Shown: positions 16,092-24,151 of the stretch, in pieces
Position numbering within the stretch: position 1 is the first letter of the stretch
Layout of the letters: each line of letters opens with the position of its first letter
From: an uncultured Desulfobulbaceae bacterium
Lineage (GTDB): Bacteria; Desulfobacterota; Desulfobulbia; Desulfobulbales; Desulfocapsaceae
NCBI GenBank assembly: GCA_937132035.1
Contig: CAKZOA010000070.1
Location: 1-34,050 of the forward strand
Direction of reading: 5' to 3'
Length of the DNA stretch: 34,050 bases
Program-made: the position numbers and the translations under genes
The notes under the pieces: generated by a model
What the model was told of the DNA's origin: nothing
Databases searched by the model: none
The model's input: only the letters and a program-made list of their open reading frames with translations

Positions 16092-16394
16092 CTACAGAGA
16101 TTCTACCAGTATGTTGTCGCTGATGGCGGCATCGAGGCTTATGGTTGTGTCGGCAATGCGGAAAAGGCATTGCGACCCTTTTTCACCACAGAGCAGAATA
16201 ATCTCCTCTCCGGGGAAAACGCCCATGGATGCCATTCTGGCACAGAGCTTTCTGTCGCCGGTAATCTTGCAGATTCTTTTTCTGCCGGCTCTGCAGTCCT
16301 GTGAAAGAGGTGCAATCGTCTTTTCCGCCGGGGCGGTGCAGAAAGCTGATTGCAGCATGTTTTTGATATGTCTTTTTCTGCATCGTTTCTTCAT
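16092..16394 (-). CDS. Second FeoA-domain protein with N-terminal Cys extension
   Basis: The protein is about 100 residues. The C-terminal 70 residues follow the FeoA pattern: APLSQDCRAGRKRICKITGDRKLCARMASMGVFPGEEIILL, then QCLFRIADTTISLDAAISDNI. The N-terminal 30 residues are basic. The protein has several cysteines, some in the FeoA domain where FeoA usually has none (DCRAGRKRICKI, KLCARM, LLCGEKGSQC). The ATG at 16394 is chosen because aGAAGGa precedes it by nine bases; a TTG two codons earlier is possible. It has its own upstream palindrome and terminator. It may be an accessory or regulatory FeoA. Confidence 0.85.
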   Translation of the reverse strand: MKKRCRKRHIKNMLQSAFCTAPAEKTIAPLSQDCRAGRKRICKITGDRKLCARMASMGVFPGEEIILLCGEKGSQCLFRIADTTISLDAAISDNILVESL

Positions 16395-16485
16395 TATCAA
16401 CTATCCTTCTCTGTAGTACGGGTGTCATAATTAGGTACACCAAACTCTAGGCCTCGTCAATGAAATTGTAAAGCAGATGGAATAA

Positions 16486-16503
16486 AGTTAGCACAACCTA
16501 ACT
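16486..16503 (-). promoter_or_regulatory. Palindromic operator 2 upstream of the stand-alone feoA-like gene
   Basis: AGTTAG (16486-16491), spacer cacaac and CTAACT (16498-16503) match the site at 16030-16047, including the flanking ATAA and GA, while the spacer differs at most positions. It lies about 92 bp upstream of the feoA-like start. Conservation of both arms but not the spacer is what a dimeric repressor site should show. A metal-responsive regulator is inferred. Confidence 0.65.
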
Positions 16504-16614
16504 GAACGGGGCGATGGCTGCCCGGATCCGGCCGGTGATAGACCATAACAACCGGCCCCCTCTCAACCATCTCCCTTTTCCGCAGCAGGGGGAGACAAAG
16601 AGATGTGAGGAAGA

Positions 16615-16646
16615 CTCCGGCAGCCCGTCATCGCCGGCTGCCGGAG
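16615..16646 (-). terminator. Strong hairpin just downstream of glnS
   Basis: CTCCGGCAGCC (16615-16625) and GGCTGCCGGAG (16636-16646) form a perfect 11-bp GC-rich stem with a ten-base loop, starting 9 bp after the glnS stop on the minus strand. The T-tract is poor (TCTTCCTC), so it may pause or protect the 3' end rather than be a strong intrinsic terminator. Confidence 0.6.
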
Positions 16647-16655
16647 CAAAATCTG

Positions 16656-18344
16656 CTATCTGTTGGCCTTGGTCCAGGAATCCCGCAGGGTGACGATACG
16701 GTTGAACACTGGTTTTCCGGACTCAGAGTCCTCCGGGTCTATCGAAAAATAGCCCTGCCTCTCGAACTGGAATCGCGATCCCGGCGGGTGGTCGACAATG
16801 CCCGGTTCCAGTCTGCAGTTCTCCAGCACGATTTTGGATTCGGGATTGAGGTGATCGATGAACTCGGTGGTTTTATCGCCTTCGGGATTCTCGGTAAGGA
16901 AAAGCCTGTCATAGAGTCGAACCGTGCAGGGAATGCAATGGGTGGCGGAGACCCAGTGAATCGTGCCTTTGACTTTACGGCCGTCGGGACTTGAGCCGCC
17001 TTTGGATTGTGGATCGTAGGTGCAGTGAATTTCCACGACTTCACCGGTCTGTTCGTCCTTGACCATGGAGGCGAAACGAATGTAGTAGGCGTAGCGCAGC
17101 CGTACCTCCCGGCCGGGGCCGAGGCGGAAATATTTTTTCGGCGGATCCTCCATGAAGTCGGAGCGCTCGATGTAGATTTCCCGGGAAAAGGGCACCTTCC
17201 TGGTGCCCATCTCCGGTTTCTGAGGATGATTCTTGGCCTCGATCTCTTCACTCTGCTCTTCAGGATAGTTGTCGATGACGACTTTGAGTGGGTCGAGAAT
17301 GCCCATGACCCGGGGCGCCGATTCGTTGAGATCCTCACGGATGCAGTTTTCCAGCACGCCCATGTCGATCCAACTCTCTTTTTTACCGACGCCGATGGTT
17401 TCGCAGAACCTGCGGATAGAGGCCGGGGGGCAGCCTCGACGGCGCAGTCCGGAAATGGTAAGCATGCGCGGGTCGTCCCAGCCGTCGACATACCTGCCTT
17501 CAACCAGTTTCAACAGCTTGCGCTTGCTCATGACGGTGTAGGACAAATTGAGCCTGGCAAATTCTATCTGACGGGGATGGCAGTCGGTCTCCAGGGTATC
17601 GAGGACCCAGTCGTAGAGCGGACGGTGATCTTCGAACTCCAGGGTGCAGAGCGAGTGGGTAATATTTTCGAGGGCGTCGGAGAGACAGTGGGTATAGTCG
17701 TACATTGGATAGATACACCAGGTATCGCCGGTGCGGTGGTGGGGAACTTTCATGATCCGGTAAAGGACGGGATCGCGCATGTTGAGGTTGGGGGAGGCCA
17801 TGTCGATTTTGGCCCGGAGGACGTGGCTGCCCTCGGTGAATTCCCCATCCTTCATGCGTTTGAAGAGCTCGAGGTTCAGGGCGATGCTGCGGTTGCGGTA
17901 GGGGCTGTCTTTCCCCGATTCCTTGAGGGTGCCGCGGTATTGGCGAATCTGTTCGGCGGTGAGTTCACAGACATAGGCCTTGTCCATCTCTATGAGGCGG
18001 ACGGCAAAGTCGTAGAGCCGGGCAAAATAGTCGGAGGCAAAAAAGAGTTTGTCCCCCCAGTCATATCCCAGCCAGTCCACATCCTTTTTTATGGACTCGA
18101 CATAGAAATCCTCCTCCTTGGTCGGGTTGGTATCATCGAATCGAAGATGACAGATGCTGTCGTTTTCTTCGGCGATGCCGAAATTGAGACAGATGGACTT
18201 GGCGTGGCCGATGTGGAGGAAACCGTTGGGTTCCGGAGGAAAACGGGTAATCGGCTGCTGGTGTTTGCCGCTTGCACGATCGTCGGCGACTATCTGACGG
18301 ATGAAGTCGAGCGGTTTGTCCTTCTTGATGTCATTAGTATCCAT
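16656..18344 (-). CDS. glnS: Glutaminyl-tRNA synthetase
   Basis: This 562-residue class I synthetase has the HIGH motif in [18 protein letters not shown] (about residues 37-54), the GlnRS-type FDDTNPTKE and DWLGYDW stretches, and the KMSKS-class loop [12 protein letters not shown]. The C-terminal half is the GlnRS anticodon-binding beta-barrel region ([27 protein letters not shown]). It charges tRNA-Gln directly; a tRNA-Gln(TTG) gene is in the same window at 24036. Direct GlnRS charging is not universal in bacteria. The gene lies on the minus strand downstream of gltX, separated by a 284-bp gap that holds repeat copy B. Confidence 0.97.
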   Translation of the reverse strand: MDTNDIKKDKPLDFIRQIVADDRASGKHQQPITRFPPEPNGFLHIGHAKSICLNFGIAEENDSICHLRFDDTNPTKEEDFYVESIKKDVDWLGYDWGDKLFFASDYFARLYDFAVRLIEMDKAYVCELTAEQIRQYRGTLKESGKDSPYRNRSIALNLELFKRMKDGEFTEGSHVLRAKIDMASPNLNMRDPVLYRIMKVPHHRTGDTWCIYPMYDYTHCLSDALENITHSLCTLEFEDHRPLYDWVLDTLETDCHPRQIEFARLNLSYTVMSKRKLLKLVEGRYVDGWDDPRMLTISGLRRRGCPPASIRRFCETIGVGKKESWIDMGVLENCIREDLNESAPRVMGILDPLKVVIDNYPEEQSEEIEAKNHPQKPEMGTRKVPFSREIYIERSDFMEDPPKKYFRLGPGREVRLRYAYYIRFASMVKDEQTGEVVEIHCTYDPQSKGGSSPDGRKVKGTIHWVSATHCIPCTVRLYDRLFLTENPEGDKTTEFIDHLNPESKIVLENCRLEPGIVDHPPGSRFQFERQGYFSIDPEDSESGKPVFNRIVTLRDSWTKANR

Positions 18345-18502
18345 AGTATGCTCAGTCGACGTAGAGTTTTAGCCCGAATATTTCATGAAAAATAGACGGG
18401 ATGTTGCAGATAACGTTAAATATCGATTTGTTAAAACCAATCTCAAAGTGATATTGGATGGTGCAGTTTGTACAAAGAGAAAACACTCCCGGTTATATCC
18501 AT

Positions 18503-18613
18503 TTTCACCTTCGGGAGAGTCGATATGGCCTGCTATCCTTCGTCGGTTCTGTGATTGGCATGCTGCAGTATAGCCAATCACAGGTCTCCTCGACTAGCAG
18601 ACCATCTCAACTC
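18503..18613 (+). repeat. Dispersed intergenic hairpin element, copy B
   Basis: This is the best preserved copy. TTCACCTT and GGCCTGCT on the left are followed by a hairpin with an 11-bp perfect stem, CTGTGATTGGC (18549-18559) with GCCAATCACAG (18573-18583), then GTCTCCTCG, AGCAGACC and ATCTCAAC. GGCCTGCT and AGCAGACC also pair with one mismatch, giving an outer arm. It lies between the gltX 3' end and the glnS start, oriented opposite to those genes. Copy C aligns with it over 111 bases at similar spacing. Confidence 0.75.
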
Positions 18614-18628
18614 GTGAAATATCCGTGT

Positions 18629-20107
18629 CTAGGCGTAGAGTGCGGGTACGGCTCGCAGGCGGGGCACGACTTTTTCCCGGCCGAGGGCCATGAGTATATC
18701 GAACATCGAGGGGCCGGCAAGCTGTCCCGTCACGGCCGTGCGCATGCCGTTGATGATGACGCCGGGCTTGACCTCTGCTTCGTCGGCCGTCTCTCTGGCG
18801 ATGCGTTCGGTCTCCAGGGCGGTGAAATCCTCGAGCTCCTCGTAGCTATCGGCAAGCAGCGGCAGCCACTTTTGGAGATCCGGGTACTTGTCGAGATTTT
18901 TCTTGCGGGCTTTGTCGCAGATGGCAAAGTCATCGGCAAAGTAGGCCCGGCCAAGAGTGACGAAATCCCTGAGGGTATGGTAGCGTGCTCGGATGAGGTC
19001 GATGGTATCGACAAACCACTGTCGGCTTTCTTTCTCATATTCCTCTTTCCACAACCCCTCCTTCTGCAACTCGACCTTGACATAGAGTGCAAGCTCCTCA
19101 ATATCCATGGTGCGCAGGTAATGTTCGTTGATGGCGATGGCCTTGGGGTCGGTGAAAAATTTCGGATCGTTTTTGCGATAATTGAAAATTGCATGCGATG
19201 TGTTGATGCGCTCCAGCGAAAAGGCCTCGATGAGTTCCTCGCGGGAGAATATCTCCTGGTCGTTGCCCGGAGCCCAGCCAAGAAGAACCAGAAAATTATT
19301 GAAGGCCCAGGGTAGAAAGCCGTTTTCCTTGTAAAACTGGACGGCCACTATTTCCCCATGGCTTCTTTTGGAAATTTTGGCGCGCTTGGTGTCCATGGTC
19401 AGGGGCATGTGGGCGAAAACCGGCAGGGGGGCATCGAGTGCCTCGTAGAGGAGGACCTGACGGGTTGTGTTGGTCATATGATCCTGTCCTCTGATGACGT
19501 GACTGATGCGGTCGCGGATGTCGTCGACGACATTGCAGAGGAGGTAGAGCGGTTTGGTGTTGGAGCGGACGATGACGAAGTCGTCTACCTCTTTATAATC
19601 ACATGATATGGTACCAAGAACCTTGTCTTCGTAACTGAGTTTTCCCTGCCGCTCGGGAACCTTGAAGCGGATGACGTAGGGCAGGCCGGCGGATTCCTTG
19701 GCGGCTGCCTCTTCGGTGCCCAGGCGGCGGCAGGTGCCGTCGTAGCCAAGGCTGTTTTTGGCGGCCAGGGCTGATTCTCTTTTGGCGTCAAGCTCCTCTT
19801 TGGTGCAGAAGCATTTATAGGCCTTGCCCTGCTCGAGAAGCCGGGCTGCGGCGCGTTGGTGATCGTCGCCGAACTCCGTTTGAAAGTAGGGTCCTTCATC
19901 CCAGTCTATGCCGAGCCACTGCAGCCCTTCGATGATGCCGTCGATGGACTCTCTGGTCGAACGTTCGATGTCGGTATCTTCGATTCTAAGAATCAGCTTG
20001 CCGCCAGTTTTCTTGGCATACAGCCAGTTGTAGAGGGCCGTTCGTGCTCCACCTATGTGCAGATAGCCGGTGGGGCTGGGTGGAAAACGTAGTCTGGTTT
20101 CTGTCAT
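18629..20107 (-). CDS. gltX: Glutamyl-tRNA synthetase
   Basis: The protein is about 492 residues. It starts MTETRLRFPPSPTGYLHIGGART, with the HIGH-class motif and the GluRS start PPSPTG. The ATG at 20107 has a good site (aaggagcagta); the open frame runs further upstream but that part is not GluRS-like. LRIEDTDIERSTRE and the KMSKS-class KISKRSHG are present, followed by a helical anticodon-binding domain. It charges tRNA-Glu and belongs to the bacterial discriminating or non-discriminating class; this cannot be told by eye. With a separate GlnRS present, a discriminating enzyme is expected. Confidence 0.97.
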   Translation of the reverse strand: MTETRLRFPPSPTGYLHIGGARTALYNWLYAKKTGGKLILRIEDTDIERSTRESIDGIIEGLQWLGIDWDEGPYFQTEFGDDHQRAAARLLEQGKAYKCFCTKEELDAKRESALAAKNSLGYDGTCRRLGTEEAAAKESAGLPYVIRFKVPERQGKLSYEDKVLGTISCDYKEVDDFVIVRSNTKPLYLLCNVVDDIRDRISHVIRGQDHMTNTTRQVLLYEALDAPLPVFAHMPLTMDTKRAKISKRSHGEIVAVQFYKENGFLPWAFNNFLVLLGWAPGNDQEIFSREELIEAFSLERINTSHAIFNYRKNDPKFFTDPKAIAINEHYLRTMDIEELALYVKVELQKEGLWKEEYEKESRQWFVDTIDLIRARYHTLRDFVTLGRAYFADDFAICDKARKKNLDKYPDLQKWLPLLADSYEELEDFTALETERIARETADEAEVKPGVIINGMRTAVTGQLAGPSMFDILMALGREKVVPRLRAVPALYA

Positions 20108-20560
20108 TACTGCTCCTTGAAAGATGGTGATGATAGAGTATTGGTCCCCCTGGAGCGGGTCGGAGGATATGTTCCGCTTTGCTTCGACGCGCTCCTGAGG
20201 ATAATGCAAGGCAACATTACCATGAAATTTTCGGTAAATGTAATCAAGATAAACAGTTTTTAAAGGAATGCTGCATTTTTTCCTCCACCATTCTGTCACT
20301 CAGACCTGGAGAAATTGCAGGGCTGGTCGATGAAAACCATCGTATATAGCTTCTTCTCGTATCGACTTCAACTTCTTCTGTGTCGATTTCTTTGGAAAAA
20401 GGCGGTTTATCGACACTGGAATCTTTAAGCTCTCCCGCCTGTCCGGGTATATCCTGCTTCTTCTGTTCTGCTTTAAGATCGACAGCTGAGCAGGGCCGGG
20501 CGAGGCTGCTCCGTTATGGCGGATCCTGAACAGGTGTATGGTGAAAGGGCGGTATTTTTG

Positions 20561-20589
20561 TTGTTCTTCCCAGCCAATAGCTGTATATT
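20561..20589 (+). promoter_or_regulatory. Candidate sigma-70 promoter for serA
   Basis: TTGTTC (20561-20566), a 17-base spacer and TATATT (20584-20589) give a reasonable -35/-10 pair. If used, the serA leader would be about 260 bases and contain the hairpin at 20804. This rests on sequence match only. Confidence 0.35.
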
Positions 20590-20803
20590 CGATACTCTCA
20601 ATTTTTTCCTGGTCTTTCCGCGCTGCGGCCTGCAGGGATATATTGCCGGAAAAGTCTGTTGACCCGGAGGCGTGTTATCTCGTCCTCTCCTGAAAAACCG
20701 GTATATGTCATGCTCCGGATTTTGCCTTTGACCAGGGTATGTACAGACTGCATACGTCATGGCGGCGCCCGTCGGTTCGGCGATGTGATCACCTCTAATT
20801 ATC

Positions 20804-20832
20804 CCACACCCGAAGACGTTAGTCCGGGTGTG
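20804..20832 (+). promoter_or_regulatory. Hairpin in the serA leader
   Basis: CACACCCG and CGGGTGTG pair around a loop of about 12 bases, extended to CCACACCC/GGGTGTGG, and end about 14 bases before the aaaggag ribosome site of serA. No T-tract follows, so it could influence translation or mRNA stability rather than terminate. Confidence 0.45.
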
Positions 20833-20857
20833 GACGACACGCACGAAAGGAGTAGAG

Positions 20858-22453
20858 ATGAAAGTACTGATTAGCGACAATTTGTCGCCGGTGGGGGCGG
20901 AAATACTCGAAAAGGCCGGCATCGAAGTAGATGTAAATACCGGTTTGCCGCCGGAGGAGTTGAAAAAGGTTATAGGAAAATACGACGGTCTCATTATTCG
21001 CAGCGCCACGAAAGTAACGCAGGATCTTCTTGAATCCGCCTCCAATCTGAAGGTGGTGGGACGGGCCGGCATCGGTCTGGACAATGTCGATATTCCCGCG
21101 GCCAGCCAGAAGGGTATCGTTGTCATGAATGCCCCCGACGGCAATGCCGTGACCACGGCCGAGCATGCCATCACCATGATGATGGCGCTTTCCCGGAACA
21201 TTCCCCAGGCAACGGCCTCGATGAAAGCCGGCAAGTGGGAGAAGAAGAAATTCATGGGTCGCGAGGTAACCGGCAAGACCCTGGGCGTCATTGGCATCGG
21301 ACGCATAGGAGGCATTGCCGCCAGCAGGGCTCAGGGGCTGAAAATGAAAACGATCGCCTATGATCCGCACATGCCCAAAGAGATGGCCGAAAAAATAGGC
21401 GTCGAACTGGTCAGTCTCGACGAGCTGGCCGAGCGTTCCGACTATATAACTGTCCATGTGCCGATGACCAAGGAAACCAAGGGCATTATTTCCGCAGATT
21501 TTTTCAAAAAAATGAAAAAAGACGCTATGTTTATCGACTGTGCCCGGGGAGGGGTCTGTGACGAGGAGGCGCTCAACAACGCGCTGCGCCAGGGTGAGAT
21601 TGGCGGCGCGGCCCTTGATGTCTTCGCCCTAGAACCGACGAGCAGGGAAAACTGTCCGTTGCTCGAGCTTGACAATTTCATCTGTACCCCCCATCTGGGG
21701 GCCTCGACCAGTGAGGCCCAGGAGAATGTCGCCATTATCATCGCCGAACAGATGGCCAATTTTCTGCAGAGAGGGGCTGTCACCAACGCTGTCAATGTCC
21801 CCTCGGTCAGCGACGACGTCCTTACCCAGGTGGGACCGTATGTGACCCTGGGAGAAATGCTCGGCAGCCTTCACATGCAGATAGCCAAAGGCGGAGTCGA
21901 AGAGGTCACTGTGGAGTACAGCGGCGCTCTGGCTGAGCTCAATACCTCGCCGATCACCATCGCCTTTCTCAAGGGCTTGTTCACGCCAATTCTCAAGGAT
22001 GCTGTAAACTACGTCAATGCCCCCATAATTGCCAAGGACAGGGGCATCAAAGTCATCGAGTCCAAATGCGAGAGCTCCGATGACTTCATAAATGTCTTAT
22101 CAGCGCGGGTGCGTACCAGCGAGGGTGAAAATGTACTTGTCGGCACCGTTTTCGGCAAGAATGAACCCCGTCTCGTCCGTCTCAACACCTTCCGCCTTGA
22201 AGCCTTGCCTGCCGGCCCCATGCTGCTGGTTTACAATAGAGATGTGCCCGGTGTCATCGGTGCCTTAGGAACGACCATCGGCGCCGGCGGGGTCAATATC
22301 TCCCGGATGACGGTGGGCAGAGAGGAGACAAGCCAGCAAAACATCATCCTGCTGTCGACGGATTCCCTCATTCCCAAGGAGCTTTTGACGAAAGTCTGTA
22401 GTCTGGACAATATAACCGACGCAGTGGCTCTGGATATGGCTATGTACGGGTAG
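20858..22453 (+). CDS. serA: D-3-phosphoglycerate dehydrogenase (long form with ACT domain)
   Basis: This 531-residue enzyme catalyses the first step of serine synthesis from 3-phosphoglycerate. The ATG at 20858 follows aaaggag. Substrate domain motifs open the protein (MKVLISDNLSPVGAEIL, GRAGIGLDNVD). The NAD Rossmann loop VIGIGRIGG is at about residues 145-153, FIDCARGGVCDEEAL follows, and the catalytic His is in TPHLGAST. After about residue 310 comes the intervening domain of long-form SerA, and the C-terminal 75 residues are an ACT domain (LLVYNRDVPGVIGALGTTI). Serine feedback is usual for this form. It stands alone here, without serB or serC. Confidence 0.97.
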   Translation: MKVLISDNLSPVGAEILEKAGIEVDVNTGLPPEELKKVIGKYDGLIIRSATKVTQDLLESASNLKVVGRAGIGLDNVDIPAASQKGIVVMNAPDGNAVTTAEHAITMMMALSRNIPQATASMKAGKWEKKKFMGREVTGKTLGVIGIGRIGGIAASRAQGLKMKTIAYDPHMPKEMAEKIGVELVSLDELAERSDYITVHVPMTKETKGIISADFFKKMKKDAMFIDCARGGVCDEEALNNALRQGEIGGAALDVFALEPTSRENCPLLELDNFICTPHLGASTSEAQENVAIIIAEQMANFLQRGAVTNAVNVPSVSDDVLTQVGPYVTLGEMLGSLHMQIAKGGVEEVTVEYSGALAELNTSPITIAFLKGLFTPILKDAVNYVNAPIIAKDRGIKVIESKCESSDDFINVLSARVRTSEGENVLVGTVFGKNEPRLVRLNTFRLEALPAGPMLLVYNRDVPGVIGALGTTIGAGGVNISRMTVGREETSQQNIILLSTDSLIPKELLTKVCSLDNITDAVALDMAMYG

Positions 22454-22783
22454 TCTCGGCGTTGCGGAGACACCCGCACCTGGTCACGCAGGCGTCTGGC
22501 AAGCAAGCAACCGGGCCGGCGGCTGGGCTGGGTCGTTGCCGTCCCCGTCCGTGAATGGCCGAAGATTTTGGCAGCTGCGGGGCAATGATAAATTGACAAC
22601 ACGTCTCGAACTCTTATTTTTCACAGTGACTGAAAAATCGGAGCGGTTGCCTGCAGCAACATCGACAGCCGCAATGGACGAGAAAGACCTGTTGTACCGA
22701 AACCGGCAGAGAGCAGAGGAGTACGGAAGGGTATACTCAAAAAGGTGCGGTAAAACAGGCCAGACAGAAAAGGTGAGACAAAG
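22454..22783. other. Intergenic region with a likely promoter (330 bp)
   Basis: No gene is seen. The left part is GC-rich and has an imperfect hairpin (GCAAC 22507-22511 with GTTGC 22535-22539) that may end the serA transcript. The right part carries a promoter candidate for the DUF1844 gene. Confidence 0.45.
22593..22621 (+). promoter_or_regulatory. Candidate promoter for the DUF1844-ispE unit
   Basis: TTGACA (22593-22598) followed after 17 bases by ATTTTT (22616-22621) resembles a sigma-70 promoter with a perfect -35 and a weak -10. It would give a leader of about 155 bases to the DUF1844 start. Confidence 0.4.
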
Positions 22784-23104
22784 ATGGCAGATGAGAAAAA
22801 AACCGATTGTGCATGTGAAGAAGGAAAGGTGCCGAATAAGGAAGGCAAGTGCGTTATGCCCGAAGTCAACTTTCAGGCTTTCATCATGTCTCTCAATACC
22901 TCGGTGCTGTATCATCTCGGCGCAATCAAGGATCCGCAGACAGGAGAAACTACCGTCGATCTCGACCTGGCCAGACACGGCATCGACAGTCTTACACTCA
23001 TTCAGGAGAAAACCAAAGGCAATCTCGAAAAAGACGAAGAGGAGATGCTCAAGAATATTCTCTATGATCTGAAAATCCGTTTTGTACAGACCGCCAAGAA
23101 ATAA
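22784..23104 (+). CDS. DUF1844 family protein
   Basis: This 106-residue protein has a DUF1844 core (VNFQAFIMSLNTSVLYHLGAI, then DLDLARHGIDSLTLIQEKTKGNL and EEEMLKNILYDLKIRFV). Two helices flank a loop with a conserved hydrophobic face. The N-terminal 25 residues are unusual, with Cys9, Cys11 and Cys23 and many charged residues. The family is widespread in Desulfobacterota and other bacteria without a known function, and often sits near ispE or housekeeping genes. It lies 53 bp before ispE and is likely co-transcribed. Confidence 0.85.
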   Translation: MADEKKTDCACEEGKVPNKEGKCVMPEVNFQAFIMSLNTSVLYHLGAIKDPQTGETTVDLDLARHGIDSLTLIQEKTKGNLEKDEEEMLKNILYDLKIRFVQTAKK

Positions 23105-23157
23105 GCTCACGGCCAGCGGCCGGCAGAGAATGGTGGTCGCATCTGAGAGGTGCCTCG

Positions 23158-24030
23158 GTGAACTCCTTTGATCTCCGCCTAAAGGCACCGGCAAAAATCA
23201 ATCTGGTTCTTCGTGTTCTGGCCCGTCGTAGCGACGGCTATCATGAGCTGGAAACCTGGATGCAAAAGGTCGGCCTGTTCGATGTGGTCACTTTGCGATT
23301 GCGGAAAAGCCCGGGAATAGAAATGAGCTGCAGTACCGAGGCGCTTCCGCAGGATGAAGGCAATCTGGTCTGGCGGGCGGCGGAGCTTTTCTTCAGGCAC
23401 AGCGTCAGGTCCCTGGGCTGGGGACTTGCAATTGACTTGCAGAAGAACATTCCCATCGCCGCAGGACTTGGCGGCGGCAGCAGCGACGCCGGTACCGTTC
23501 TGAGGGGGTTGAACACTCTTTTTGACAATGAACTGAGTGAGGAGGCGCTTCTGGAGCTGGCGCTGATGCTCGGAGCTGACGTACCCTTTTTCACAGTGGA
23601 TGCCCAGAGCGTTTTGGCCACCGGCGTAGGTGAGAAGATGGTGCCGGTCAACCCTCTTTCTCCGTGTTCGTTTTTGCTTGTCAACCCCGGATTCAGTGTT
23701 TCTACGGCTGCGGTTTTTGAAAAATTTGCATTGACAGAAGCTGCAAAAAATTCTACTATCTCAGGTTTGCCAAAGTTACGTCCTGAGACACTGACGCTAT
23801 CCGATCTGGAAAATGATCTGGAAAAGGTGACCCTGGAAATGTTTCCGGTCATCGGCGATATCAAAGACGAGCTCAGAGACGCCGGCGCCGATCATGTGCT
23901 CATGTCCGGCAGTGGGCCGACGGTTTTTGCTGTATTTACAGGATCTCTTCGGCGAAGACACGAGGCCGTGGAACGAGCAGCCGACCGCATGCGTCGTACA
24001 CGCGGTGAGATACTATATAGAGTCGAGTAA
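23158..24030 (+). CDS. ispE: 4-diphosphocytidyl-2-C-methyl-D-erythritol kinase
   Basis: This 290-residue GHMP kinase acts in the non-mevalonate (MEP) isoprenoid pathway. The N-terminus LKAPAKINLVLRVLARRSDGYHELETWMQ is typical of IspE. The ATP-binding glycine motif PIAAGLGGGSSDAG is at about residues 99-112, and the C-terminal motif HVLMSGSGPTVFAVF is present. It starts with GTG at 23158, preceded by gagagg. It ends five bases before the tRNA-Gln gene. Confidence 0.96.
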   Translation: MNSFDLRLKAPAKINLVLRVLARRSDGYHELETWMQKVGLFDVVTLRLRKSPGIEMSCSTEALPQDEGNLVWRAAELFFRHSVRSLGWGLAIDLQKNIPIAAGLGGGSSDAGTVLRGLNTLFDNELSEEALLELALMLGADVPFFTVDAQSVLATGVGEKMVPVNPLSPCSFLLVNPGFSVSTAAVFEKFALTEAAKNSTISGLPKLRPETLTLSDLENDLEKVTLEMFPVIGDIKDELRDAGADHVLMSGSGPTVFAVFTGSLRRRHEAVERAADRMRRTRGEILYRVE

Positions 24031-24035
24031 AGGGT

Positions 24036-24111
24036 TGGGGTGTAGCCAAGTGGCCAAGGCACCGGGTTTTGATCCCGGCATTCGTAGGTTCGAGTCCTAC
24101 CACCCCAGCCA
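24036..24111 (+). tRNA. tRNA-Gln (anticodon TTG)
   Basis: The acceptor stem TGGGGTG (24036-24042) pairs with CACCCCA (24101-24107), followed by discriminator G and an encoded CCA. The anticodon stem CCGGG/CCCGG encloses the loop TTTTGAT, giving anticodon TTG (Gln, CAA). The T-arm GTAGG-TTCGAGT-CCTAC is perfect. A T-rich run downstream may help release. It fits tightly between ispE and prs. Confidence 0.97.
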
Positions 24112-24151
24112 TTTGTTTTTTTGAGATTGCTCACCTCCACGAAGGGGAACA

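Larger units (their letters stand above)
20108..20857. other. Divergent intergenic region between gltX and serA (750 bp)
   Basis: No convincing gene was found in this long gap. It holds an imperfect palindrome (ACATTACC 20214-20221 with GGTAAATGT 20233-20241), a hairpin GTGTCGAT/ATCGACAC (20380-20387 with 20409-20416), a candidate promoter at 20561-20589, and a hairpin right before serA (20804-20832). A degraded gene or a small RNA could be hidden here. No known riboswitch was recognised. Confidence 0.5.

Noticed and set aside
17007-18395. A 462-residue plus-strand frame opposite glnS
   Set aside because: It is the mirror of the glnS coding frame, which carries all GlnRS motifs.
20108-20857. 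A riboswitch or T-box upstream of serA or gltX
   Set aside because: No conserved riboswitch core or T-box sequence was recognised; only simple hairpins are present.
24112-24125. T-rich run after tRNA-Gln as an intrinsic terminator
   Set aside because: No hairpin other than the tRNA itself precedes it, and prs follows at once, so read-through is as likely.
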